DNA from: Desulfitobacterium chlororespirans DSM 11544
GTDB lineage: Bacteria; Bacillota; Desulfitobacteriia; Desulfitobacteriales; Desulfitobacteriaceae
Direction of reading: 5' to 3'
DNA length: 64,000 bases
Assembly (NCBI RefSeq): GCF_900143285.1
Contig: NZ_FRDN01000005.1
Coordinates: forward strand, 425,568-489,567
A program made the position numbers and the translations under genes. Below the pieces are notes generated by a model. That model did no database searches, was not told where the DNA came from, and was given only the letters and a program-made list of their open reading frames with translations. Below, one piece after another: positions 43,009 through 50,245 of the stretch. How positions within the stretch are numbered: the stretch's first letter is position 1; each line of letters opens with the position of its first letter.

Positions 43009-43326
43009 ATGGAAGAGAATGGGGCTAAAGGAATCATAAAAGGATTGCAAGAGGCAGTTGATTACACTGATGGCAAGATTAACGCTCGTAGGAATAAACT
43101 TTCAGTAACTCCACTTCCGATTTTTAAGGCTGAAGAAATAAGGACAATTCGAAGAAGTCTGGATATGACTCAAGCAGTATTTGCAAGTTTTATGGGTGTG
43201 TCTCCCAAAACTGTGGAGGCTTGGGAACGTGGTAGAAACACACCAGATGGCCCTGCAAGAAGAGTTTTGAGTATGATACAGGCTGATCCAAATCTACCTG
43301 AACGTTTTAATATTATAAGACGGTAA
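43009..43326 (+). CDS. Antitoxin-like Xre protein
   Basis: 105 residues from ATG 43009, which touches the right end of the deleted OMEGA element. 'AEEIRTIRRSLDMTQAVFASFMGVSPKTVEAWERGRNTPDGPARRVLSMIQADPNLPE' is the HTH of HigA/YgiT-type antitoxins. N-terminal 'MEENGAKGIIKGLQEAVDYTDGK' is family-typical. No toxin gene is adjacent upstream, where the element now lies; ribosome site is poor, so expression may be disturbed. Confidence 0.82.
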   Translation: MEENGAKGIIKGLQEAVDYTDGKINARRNKLSVTPLPIFKAEEIRTIRRSLDMTQAVFASFMGVSPKTVEAWERGRNTPDGPARRVLSMIQADPNLPERFNIIRR

Positions 43327-43352
43327 GTGCTAAGTTAGGATATTCAACCATA

Positions 43353-43380
43353 AAGGCAGCTTATAAGGCTGTCTTTTTTG
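43353..43380 (+). terminator. Terminator after antitoxin-like gene
   Basis: AAGGCAGC pairs with GCTGTCTT, followed by TTTTTT. Confidence 0.72.
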
Positions 43381-43467
43381 GGTGCTAGAAACTGACGCGA
43401 TACTGAAAACAAAAAGGTCACGGGTTACATGCTCAAGGCGGGAAAAGGAAAAATTTCATCTTGTTAA

Positions 43468-43493
43468 AGCGGGCCGCCTTTCAACGGCCCGCT
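43468..43493 (-). terminator. Hairpin ending the toxin-antitoxin operon
   Basis: Perfect AGCGGGCCG/CGGCCCGCT stem directly after the minus-strand antitoxin gene, with a short TTTAA tract. Confidence 0.65.
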
Positions 43494-43498
43494 GAGCG

Positions 43499-43771
43499 TC
43501 ACTTAAGTGTTATTTCAAGTTGCTTGTCCAGTGCCCCGGCTATTTTTCGTAAGAACTCAACAGATGGGTTATAATTTCCGCTTTCAAAACGACTGATATT
43601 GCTTTGCTTTGTGTCGGCACGCTCTGCAAGCTCAGCCTGTGTCATCTGTTTTTCGATACGTGCAGCAATAACGGCGTCAATGATATCATACTGGGGTGCA
43701 AGGGCCTCATACTCCCTGAGGAGTTCGGGATTCTCAGCAAGGGCAGCCTTTTTATATTCCTTGTAAGTCAT
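43499..43771 (-). CDS. HigA-like antitoxin
   Basis: 90 residues. HTH 'MTQAELAERADTKQSNISRFESGNYNPSVEFLRKIAGALDKQLEI' at the C-terminal end, N-terminal 'YKEYKKAALAENPELLREYEALAPQYDIIDAVIAAR' typical of antitoxins paired with Gp49/HigB toxins. Overlaps the toxin gene by 4 bp. Confidence 0.92.
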   Translation of the reverse strand: MTYKEYKKAALAENPELLREYEALAPQYDIIDAVIAARIEKQMTQAELAERADTKQSNISRFESGNYNPSVEFLRKIAGALDKQLEITLK

Positions 43772-44112
43772 TGCTTGTTCCTCCTTTGGTAGTCCTCTAA
43801 ATAATTGTTTGCCGTCTCAATTTCCCTATTCGGCGTTTTTTGTGTTTTTTTCACAAAGCCATGAAGCAAGACGATGTTTTTGCCAACAGGTACAAAGTAA
43901 AAAATACGGGAAATGTCGCTGGCTGACTTAATACGAAGTTCCCAAAGCTTGTCTTTGATATGCTTTACATGCGGTTCGGTAAGCGAAGTACCGTACTTCT
44001 CTAATAGGTCAATATCACGGAGAGCTTTAGCGTGGTGTTTTACGGGTAGCTTATCTAAAAATTCCTGAATAGGTGTTGTGCCGTCCTCTTTTTCATAAAA
44101 GATAATATTCCA
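43768..44112 (-). CDS. HigB/Gp49-like (RelE superfamily) toxin
   Basis: 114 residues from ATG 44112 (GGAGGG upstream). 'KDKLWELRIKSASDISRIFYFVPVGKNIVLLHGFVKKTQKTPNREIETANNYLEDY' is the Gp49/DUF891 mRNA-interferase signature. Toxin-first order, as in HigBA. Stabilises the element (inference). Confidence 0.92.
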   Translation of the reverse strand, partial: WNIIFYEKEDGTTPIQEFLDKLPVKHHAKALRDIDLLEKYGTSLTEPHVKHIKDKLWELRIKSASDISRIFYFVPVGKNIVLLHGFVKKTQKTPNREIETANNYLEDYQRRNKQ

Positions 44113-44143
44113 CATACTTCGCACCCTCCTTTTGCACATCCTT

Positions 44144-44171
44144 ATTATATCGTATATGATATAATTGTCAA
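44144..44171 (-). promoter_or_regulatory. Promoter-operator of the toxin-antitoxin operon
   Basis: Minus strand: TTGACA (44171-44166), 16-bp spacer, TATAAT (44149-44144). The spacer with its flanks is palindromic (TTATATCATATACGATATAA), suited to autoregulation by the antitoxin. Confidence 0.85.
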
Positions 44172-44342
44172 TGGTTTTAATGGCAATAGGAGGAGAACAC
44201 AGCTGAGCGAAAAAAATTTTTTAGAAAGTTTCAAGTCAAATATTGACTAATCCCAGAATAGAGGTTAAAATGAACACAAATAAGTGGTGGGCGAAGCCTA
44301 CCCTTTTTATTTGGGAAAATATGGTATAAGGAGGGGTAAAGG

Positions 44343-45578
44343 TTGTTTGATAAGGTCTTTGATTTTTTTACTTCTGAAGAGTTTATATTCGGGACGCTAG
44401 ATCTTGGACTTGCAGTGTTTACGATTGGTATTAAAGTCATTATTGCTGTGGTTATCTTATATTATGTATCTATGTTTTTAATAGCTATTTCTCCCTTAGC
44501 TAAAATACTTACCCTTAATCCTTGGTTTTTGCTTCCCTATGTGCTACTTTTCTTTCAACAGGTTCGAGAATATTTAGCCTTGCCCCTATGGCAGTTAATC
44601 TTACTTGCAACGGTTTTATCCTATTTGATATATAAGTTCGCATGGATACCCATTCAGAGAAAGAATCCCAAGCTAATGAAAAAGATAGCTGAGGAGCAGG
44701 ATAACAGAGTTAGTGGCGTTCAAGGTGCTAGGGCTAAGCAGGCACAAGGCGATACATACGAACATTCAAACGCCTTTAGCCATATTAACCAGGATTCTAA
44801 GACCAAGAAAAGAGACCTCAATGCACTTGATAGCATTGTTGGGATGGAAAAAGCTAAAAGTGAATTGAGAGACGCTATTGAAATGCCTTTGATATATCCC
44901 GATAAAATTAAGAAATATGACCTTAAACCAGCTTCGGGATTAATCCTTTATGGTCCACCCGGAACAGGTAAAACGGCTCTTGCCCGTGCAGCCGCTTCGT
45001 ATTTTGGTGCAGAGTTTTTCTTGGTAAATGCAACTTCTCTAGTCGGAGAATTTGTAGGAACCACCGAAGCAGCCGTAAAAGACGTTTTTAAAAAGGCTCG
45101 GAGTAAGACACCATCAATTATTTTTTTTGATGAAATTGATGCAATCGGAGCTAAGCGAGATGGTAGAAATATGAACAGACCCAGCGATATAATCCTTAAC
45201 CTCCTACTCACTGAGCTGGATGGTTTTGAAAAACGCGAAGGGGTCTTTGTTTTAGCAGCTACCAACCGGCTTGATGTTCTCGACGATGCTCTTTTGCGAC
45301 CGGGAAGATTTGATGTAAAAATCGAAATTACGGCTCCTAATGGAAAGGAACGGCTGGACCTGTTGGAATTCTTCGCGAGGAAGAAACCTCTTGGTATGGA
45401 TGTGGACTTAAGGGAGATTGCTAAAAGAACTGAAGGCTTAACCGGCGCTTATCTTGAGGGATTAACCAATAGCGCAGCTAAAAGAGCAGTGAGGCGGTCA
45501 ATAGACACCGGTCGGGATGAAAAAATAATGCATGAGGATTACTTGATCGCGACTAACGACATGGCAATGCATCCTTAA
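44343..45578 (+). CDS. Membrane-anchored FtsH-like AAA ATPase lacking protease domain
   Basis: 411 residues, TTG start after AAGGAGGGG. Three hydrophobic segments (~25-50, 60-75, 85-100), then an AAA domain: Walker A 'ILYGPPGTGKTALARAAASYF', Walker B 'SIIFFDEIDAIGAKR', 'ATNRLDVLDDALLRPGRFD' with the arginine finger. Most similar in style to FtsH/Spastin class AAA proteins, but it stops after the lid; no HExxH. Its placement next to pilus genes suggests a remodelling factor for the apparatus. Confidence 0.87.
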   Translation: MFDKVFDFFTSEEFIFGTLDLGLAVFTIGIKVIIAVVILYYVSMFLIAISPLAKILTLNPWFLLPYVLLFFQQVREYLALPLWQLILLATVLSYLIYKFAWIPIQRKNPKLMKKIAEEQDNRVSGVQGARAKQAQGDTYEHSNAFSHINQDSKTKKRDLNALDSIVGMEKAKSELRDAIEMPLIYPDKIKKYDLKPASGLILYGPPGTGKTALARAAASYFGAEFFLVNATSLVGEFVGTTEAAVKDVFKKARSKTPSIIFFDEIDAIGAKRDGRNMNRPSDIILNLLLTELDGFEKREGVFVLAATNRLDVLDDALLRPGRFDVKIEITAPNGKERLDLLEFFARKKPLGMDVDLREIAKRTEGLTGAYLEGLTNSAAKRAVRRSIDTGRDEKIMHEDYLIATNDMAMHP

Positions 45579-45593
45579 AATATAGAAATAGAG

Positions 45594-45625
45594 AAAAAAG
45601 CAGTCTGAAATGGACTGCTTTTTTT
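45594..45625 (+). terminator. Terminator after AAA gene
   Basis: AAAAAAGCAGTC / GACTGCTTTTTT with a 7-nt loop; strong and possibly bidirectional. Confidence 0.88.
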
Positions 45626-45653
45626 GTTAGAAAAAGAAAGGGGGCAGTCAATC

Positions 45654-47072
45654 TTGAAAATTCATCTTGTTTATGAACAAGAATACGTCGAACAGTTGAA
45701 ATACATTTTAGAAAGCGTTGGGCATACCGTTGAGCAATGGGATTATTCGCTTTCTCAGTTTGCGGACTATTCAGAGAAAAAGCAAACGGACGCAGAAGTG
45801 GCCATCGTAGATGGGCAAGCCGGTGTAATGGAAAAAAGAGAAATCATCGAATCACTTGGTGTTGTCCGAAAGAATTTACCCAACCTTCGCCTTATTATTA
45901 TCTTTCAAAAGCCCTTAGAGAAGGACGAAAACTTTATATCTAAACTGCTGACACTATCAATTTACGATATGTATTTCCGTGATGAATACGATCTTGACGA
46001 TTTACAAAACTGGCTAAGAATTTCGAAAAGTTATGCGGACTACAATGTAGAGGTTAACGATATCAAAGGAAATCTGAATGAAGCAGAAAAACCAAAGATT
46101 AGCGGTATTGAGCCGTCTACCGAATCGGACCGGGTAACACCGACAGCATCAGCGTCCCTTGCTTCTCCTCCTTGGAATGGCAGGGAGCGAAAAGTGCGGA
46201 CAGAATACAGAGTATTTGCCGCAAAAATTATAGTTATCAGTGGTTCAAAAGGAGGAATAGGTAAGACAGATATTGCAATTAACCTGGCAATGGCCTTCCG
46301 TAAGCATATTCAGAGTGCCAAAATATGTTTGTTGGATTTTGATTTCCCTTATGGTGGTATAGCCCGTATGTTGAATATTGCTCCGGATGCCCACTTGGGT
46401 GACTGGCTTACACAAAGCAAAGTAATTACCGAAGAAGCTGTGAGAAGCAAGACAGTTCAGGCTTATGGCATTGATTTTGTTCCTATGGCATTGAAAATTA
46501 AAGATGGTCTGGAGTTTCAGCGAAGGCAAGCGGAAATTATGCTCGACGCTTTAAGAAAATACTATGACATAATTATTGTGGATACTTCAAATTTTACTGA
46601 GTCAGCCTTGGCGGCGATAACTATAGCCTCTGAGGTTATTTTTGTTTGTACCCATGACATTGTTAGTATTTCCGCAACACACGCCTACAAAGAAGATCTA
46701 TGCAAATTATATGGAGTAAACCCGGATAAGATGTCGCTTTTCCTCAATATGGTTCCGGGGCATGAAGATATATCCAAGCAGCACATAGCCGAAGTGTTTG
46801 AGGATAACCCCCAAACAGGAGTACCTATAATCGGATACGCCCCTTATGATGATCTGGTCCGGCAGTGCCGGAATAAAAGTGCAATCCTTTATGAGGAAAG
46901 ACCAGAACATAAATTTTCTCAAGGGATAAATATGATCATGCGTTCATTTGGACTCGATCCAGCCACGCCGATAAACCCCATGGACAAACTGAGAAATAAA
47001 ACAGGCGGATTACTTAGTAACTTAACTTCTGTGTTAAATACAGAAAAAAGGAAAAGGAGGAAAATGAGATGA
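45654..47072 (+). CDS. TadZ/CpaE-like ATPase (receiver-like + MinD domain)
   Basis: 472 residues from TTG 45654 (GGGG nine bases upstream). N-terminal ~130 residues form an atypical receiver-like domain; a linker (140-190) leads to a MinD/ParA ATPase with deviant Walker A 'SGSKGGIGKTDIAINLA' and 'DIIIVDTSNFTESALAAI'. TadZ/CpaE proteins position the Tad secretion machine at a cell location. Stop overlaps the ATG of the next tadZ-like gene (now interrupted). Confidence 0.85.
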   Translation: MKIHLVYEQEYVEQLKYILESVGHTVEQWDYSLSQFADYSEKKQTDAEVAIVDGQAGVMEKREIIESLGVVRKNLPNLRLIIIFQKPLEKDENFISKLLTLSIYDMYFRDEYDLDDLQNWLRISKSYADYNVEVNDIKGNLNEAEKPKISGIEPSTESDRVTPTASASLASPPWNGRERKVRTEYRVFAAKIIVISGSKGGIGKTDIAINLAMAFRKHIQSAKICLLDFDFPYGGIARMLNIAPDAHLGDWLTQSKVITEEAVRSKTVQAYGIDFVPMALKIKDGLEFQRRQAEIMLDALRKYYDIIIVDTSNFTESALAAITIASEVIFVCTHDIVSISATHAYKEDLCKLYGVNPDKMSLFLNMVPGHEDISKQHIAEVFEDNPQTGVPIIGYAPYDDLVRQCRNKSAILYEERPEHKFSQGINMIMRSFGLDPATPINPMDKLRNKTGGLLSNLTSVLNTEKRKRRKMR

Positions 47073-47089
47073 TTGTAATAATTTCAAGC
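47069..47089 (+). repeat. Left copy of 21-bp repeat; start of the interrupted tadZ2 and putative omega-RNA guide
   Basis: ATGATTGTAATAATTTCAAG plus C: seven codons of the original second tadZ gene, with AGGAGG in front. A copy with one mismatch lies at 48426-48446. Directly left of the OMEGA element, where the guide of an IscB/IsrB omega RNA is encoded. Confidence 0.85.
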
Positions 47090-47327
47090 GTCAATAACCC
47101 CTGACTAAAGTTAGGGGCTTGCTCCGGCGGGGGCAAGGGTAACAAGTTGACTAGACTCAGCCTCTTAGGGGGCTACGCGAATCGGGCTAAAAGAACCTCC
47201 TAGGTACATGTCCCAGCCTGGGGAAATTCGGCAGAACCGCTAAATGCCACGATAGGTTTTAACCTAATCTAAGCCTGGCTTGCTTTGTCGAGGGACACTC
47301 AACTCTGTAAAAGGAGGCACGAATACC
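47090..47327 (+). ncRNA. HEARO/omega RNA of IsrB
   Basis: About 238 nt of structured sequence between the left end and the IsrB start codon, highly similar to the orphan copy at 42679. Hairpins include CCCCTGACTAAAGTTAGGGG at the 5' end and GGTACATGTCCCAGCCTGGGG further on. The guide would be the flanking bases just left of 47090. Confidence 0.8.
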
Positions 47328-48356
47328 GTGCAAATAAGCGCAAAAATACCGGTCATACATCAAGACGGCACCCCGCTGATGCCATGCTCACCGGTCAAAG
47401 CCCGGAAGCTATTGCAAAACGGTGGAGCTGTCAAGAAATGGACCAAGATAGGAATCTTCTATATCCAACTCACTACGTCAACCAGTAAACATACACAACC
47501 GCTGGTATTGGGATATGACCCCGGAGCTAAATACGATGGGTTTTGTGTAGCCAGCGAAAAGCAAATGCAAACATCCGGGATGCTGGTGGTTGAAAATAGA
47601 ATCAAGAAGAAACTGGAACAGCGGCGTAATATGAGAAGAGCCAGACGGTTCCGTAAGACTAGGCGGCGACCGGCCCGGTTTAATAACCGAAAGAACCGGA
47701 AAGATTGGCTGCCACCCAGCATTAAAGCTAAGGTGGAAATGCGGATAACGTTTCTAAAGCAGCTCCTGGCCATCTATCCAATCAGTCAAGCTGTTGTGGA
47801 GGATGTCAAAATCGACGGCAACCGTCTCAAAGGACAAAAAGGCCGTCAATACTGGACCTGGGCCATGGTAGGGAAAACAAAGCTCTATCGCTGGTTAGAG
47901 AGCAAAACAGAGCTGAGCCTATGTGATCCGGAGGACACCGCCCAAGTGCGGGCAGAATATGGGTTAACCAAGATAGGTGAAAAGAAAGCCCATGTTTTCG
48001 AGTCCCAGGCGGTAGATGGATTAGCCTTATGTATCTCCGCGCTTGGAACCCAAGACAAAAGCGTAACCAGCTTCAGCGTATGGCGCAGGCCGGAGAACCC
48101 AAGACGGCAATTGCACCGGTTAGAGCCGCAGAAAGAAGGTATCAGACCACCTTACGGAGGCAGTGTCGCATTGGGCTACAAGAAAAACACGGTTGTTGAG
48201 TATCGCGGCAAGTTCTATCGCACCGGCGGTACGACAAAAGGACGATTAAGTCTGCACCGTTTTGACTACGACAATCGGCGAATCACTCAGAATGCTAAGT
48301 CAGAAGACTGCAGAGCATTATTTGTGCAGAATTGGTTTCAAAAGAAAGTAGTTTAA
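47328..48356 (+). CDS. isrB: IsrB-like RNA-guided nickase (IscB relative without HNH)
   Basis: 342 residues from GTG 47328 (AAGGAGG 10 bp upstream). N-terminal PLMP domain ('GTPLMPCSPVKARKLLQNGGA'), RuvC-I 'LVLGYDPGAKYDGFCVAS' with catalytic Asp, arginine-rich bridge 'RRNMRRARRFRKTRRRPARF' (RRXRR), RuvC-II 'QAVVEDVKID' with Glu, RuvC-III 'HVFESQAVDGLALC' with His/Asp. Between RuvC-II and III only ~55 residues are present and no HNH motif, so this is the IsrB class, expected to nick the non-target strand. The C-terminal ~90 residues hold the TAM-interacting region. Confidence 0.88.
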   Translation: MQISAKIPVIHQDGTPLMPCSPVKARKLLQNGGAVKKWTKIGIFYIQLTTSTSKHTQPLVLGYDPGAKYDGFCVASEKQMQTSGMLVVENRIKKKLEQRRNMRRARRFRKTRRRPARFNNRKNRKDWLPPSIKAKVEMRITFLKQLLAIYPISQAVVEDVKIDGNRLKGQKGRQYWTWAMVGKTKLYRWLESKTELSLCDPEDTAQVRAEYGLTKIGEKKAHVFESQAVDGLALCISALGTQDKSVTSFSVWRRPENPRRQLHRLEPQKEGIRPPYGGSVALGYKKNTVVEYRGKFYRTGGTTKGRLSLHRFDYDNRRITQNAKSEDCRALFVQNWFQKKVV

Positions 48357-48373
48357 AAACGAAAGGGGGGACG

Positions 48374-48418
48374 GGCGCATTCCTCCCCCTCCTATAGAGG
48401 ATGGGGGAGGAATGCGCC
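48374..48418 (+). repeat. Right-end hairpin of the OMEGA element
   Basis: GGCGCATTCCTCCCCC (48374-48389) pairs perfectly with GGGGGAGGAATGCGCC (48403-48418); the loop can extend with TCCT/AGGA. Typical of IS200/IS605-type ends. Confidence 0.88.
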
Positions 48419-48425
48419 ATGTTTG

Positions 48426-49256
48426 ATGATTGTAGTAATTTCAAGCATGAAAGGCGGAGTTGGCAAAACCGAAACAGCCTTGAATTTAGCTATTGCAGCA
48501 AAAAAAACAGGGCGTAGCGTGATTCTTTTAGATCTAGATATTCCATATGGCGGGGTAGCTCAAGCCTTAGGGCAGACAAAAGAAATTTCAGTAACGGACT
48601 GGATTAAAACAAATCGTTCGATTAGCACAAAAGCACTAAAGAGCCTTGTTGCGGTTAATGAAGAGAACGGCCTTCATTACATCCCAGCCATAGCAAGCAC
48701 TTCCGACCTTGACCGCTTGGATGGTCAGGTTGTACAAAGAATCATCAATTCTCTGAACACTCTATACGACATTATTATCATTGATAGCGGTGTTGATCTA
48801 AGTGAACCGACCAAAGCAGCTCTACAAATATCGGATAAAATTATCATTGTAACTACAGCGAATCATGTTTCTGCACAAAACAATTATCGTTACAAAGAAG
48901 ACTTGGTTTCATTAGGAATTGACAGAGATAAATTACTTCTCTTTATCAATATGATTCCAGAGCAAAAGACCGCTGGCCAGATAGTAAAAAACATTGTTAC
49001 TACATTCGGTGAGACAGGTTCCTCGACGCAAACAGTAGCCGAGGTTCATTATGATGAGAAGGTTGCTCAAATAAGAGAGGCACACGGATTTGCTTATAAT
49101 AACTGCCCGAGCTTTAGAAGCGGGATAGACCAAGTGCTACAAAAGCTTGGGTTAGCTAACCCGATTTTTTCACAAGAAGCAAAGCCGAGTAAAACAAATG
49201 CCGCATCGCCTGGCGTAGTGGGGTGGTTGAAGGGATTGATACCATGGAGCAGATAG
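48426..49256 (+). CDS. Second TadZ/ParA-like ATPase, 5' end rebuilt by the OMEGA insertion
   Basis: 276 residues, MinD/ParA fold: 'SSMKGGVGKTETALNLAIA', 'VILLDLDIPYGGVAQALG', 'DIIIIDSGVDLSEPTKAAL'. Paralogue of the ATPase domain of the gene at 45654, without the receiver domain. The present ATG 48426 has no ribosome site at normal distance (GGGGGAGG of the end hairpin is 15 bp away), whereas the original ATG at 47069 had AGGAGG, so expression may be reduced. The first seven codons are a copy of 47069-47089. Confidence 0.88.
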   Translation: MIVVISSMKGGVGKTETALNLAIAAKKTGRSVILLDLDIPYGGVAQALGQTKEISVTDWIKTNRSISTKALKSLVAVNEENGLHYIPAIASTSDLDRLDGQVVQRIINSLNTLYDIIIIDSGVDLSEPTKAALQISDKIIIVTTANHVSAQNNYRYKEDLVSLGIDRDKLLLFINMIPEQKTAGQIVKNIVTTFGETGSSTQTVAEVHYDEKVAQIREAHGFAYNNCPSFRSGIDQVLQKLGLANPIFSQEAKPSKTNAASPGVVGWLKGLIPWSR

Positions 49257-49726
49257 CACTTGTTTTAATAGTTCTCCTACACGGGATCACTATTTACACA
49301 GATTTAAAGTGGAACAAAATAAAAATCATCGTCACGATACCGGCCTTTTTAATTGCTCTTGGACTCATGCTGTGGGCAATTGATATAAAGACAAATTTAA
49401 TTTATCTTCTCTGCACATTTTTCTTCGGAATTCTGCCAGAAAAGCTGAGGACTTGGTCTCCTGGAGACTCTAAGCTATTCATCGCTTCAAGCTTACTCTC
49501 AGCAGTTCTCCTGAATTCCGCTAATCCTCTTTTCGTAGTCTTCTATCTTGGCATTAACATGATAATCTACCTGTTTGCCGGACACGCCTTTACCTTTTAT
49601 AAAAGTGGATTTAAGCCGCTTGCATACCTAGTAAATCTTAAGGCAGGAGGAGAAATTGGAAGAATGCCTGGAGCCTTGCCTATCGCAATTAGTAATGTTA
49701 TTGCAATTGTTATTTTCGTACTTTAA
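49244..49726 (+). CDS. TadV/CpaA-like prepilin peptidase
   Basis: 160 residues from ATG 49244, overlapping the previous gene. Five to six hydrophobic segments. The two aspartates of A24 prepilin peptidases can be placed in 'ITIYTDLKWNKIK' and 'TWSPGDSKLFIAS'. Cleaves the leader of the Flp-like pilins at 59.9-60.8 kb. Confidence 0.87.
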   Translation: MEQIALVLIVLLHGITIYTDLKWNKIKIIVTIPAFLIALGLMLWAIDIKTNLIYLLCTFFFGILPEKLRTWSPGDSKLFIASSLLSAVLLNSANPLFVVFYLGINMIIYLFAGHAFTFYKSGFKPLAYLVNLKAGGEIGRMPGALPIAISNVIAIVIFVL

Positions 49727-49752
49727 TGCTGTGACAGAGAGGAGGAGGGGAT

Positions 49753-50043
49753 ATGACTTTTAGCCAATTAGCCGTAAATTACCCAGACGTCAAATACGAA
49801 GTAAGCAATGGGAAAAAGAGGATCGCCCGAGTGACCGTGGAATATAGTCTTGCTGGGCCACCTGAGGCCATATCAAAATTCCTTGACGATCTGGACAAAG
49901 AATGGCCTTTTTCCCAGCAGTGGTGCAAGACCCAAGAATCCCGGATGAATGTGCAAGTAGAATATTTAGTGAAACAAGAAGAGGTTGAACGATTTGTAAG
50001 AGCCGTTCCTTACCGGGGCAAAAAGATCACACTTGTCTCTTAG
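49753..50043 (+). CDS. Hypothetical pilus-locus protein
   Basis: 96 residues, ATG after GAGGAGGGG. 'FSQLAVNYPDVKYEVSNGKKRIARVTVEYSLAGPPEAISKFLDDLDKEW' suggests a small alpha/beta fold. No family recognised. Lies between the prepilin peptidase and the secreted proteins. Confidence 0.65.
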   Translation: MTFSQLAVNYPDVKYEVSNGKKRIARVTVEYSLAGPPEAISKFLDDLDKEWPFSQQWCKTQESRMNVQVEYLVKQEEVERFVRAVPYRGKKITLVS

Positions 50044-50105
50044 GCCGAAAAAGCCTCTTCAATAACTATTTTTTTTGTGTAATAATGGAAATAAGCAGGC
50101 AGTAG

Positions 50106-50213
50106 GTCAAAGTCATACCCCTACAGTTAAGTCGGAGGAGCAAGGGAAACACATCGCAGAAAGGGAGCAGTGCCGTTTCTACCCTAAAAAGTAGTGATCT
50201 CCACGGCGTAATT
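50106..50213 (+). mobile_element. Miniature OMEGA-end element (MITE-like)
   Basis: About 108 bp. Left part (GTCAAAGTCATACCCC ... GGAGCAAGGGAAACAC) resembles the left ends at 42679 and 47090; right part (GTTTCTACCC ... CTCCACGGCGTAATT) resembles the right end at ~42960-43005. Followed by GTGA (50214-50217). Almost all of the RNA and the nuclease gene are missing. Confidence 0.62.
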
Positions 50214-50221
50214 GTGAGGAA

Positions 50222-50245
50222 TAAGTATCAAGGAGTGAATACTTA
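50222..50245 (+). promoter_or_regulatory. Hairpin presenting the ribosome binding site in its loop
   Basis: TAAGTAT (50222-50228) pairs with ATACTTA (50239-50245), placing the AAGGAG site in a 10-nt loop immediately before ATG 50246. May tune translation of the next gene. Confidence 0.6.

Larger units (their letters stand above)
47090..48422 (+). mobile_element. IsrB-type OMEGA insertion element
   Basis: Left end GTCAATAACCCC (47090); omega RNA; IsrB gene; right end with a 16-bp perfect hairpin, stopping at TTGA (48423-48426). No transposase is encoded, so movement would need an IS200/IS605-like TnpA in trans. It sits between codon 7 and a second copy of the same codons of the tandem tadZ gene. 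Confidence 0.82.

Noticed and set aside
47280..47327. Longer IsrB start at TTG 47280
   Set aside because: It lies within the conserved omega RNA; GTG 47328 has the ribosome site and begins the PLMP domain.
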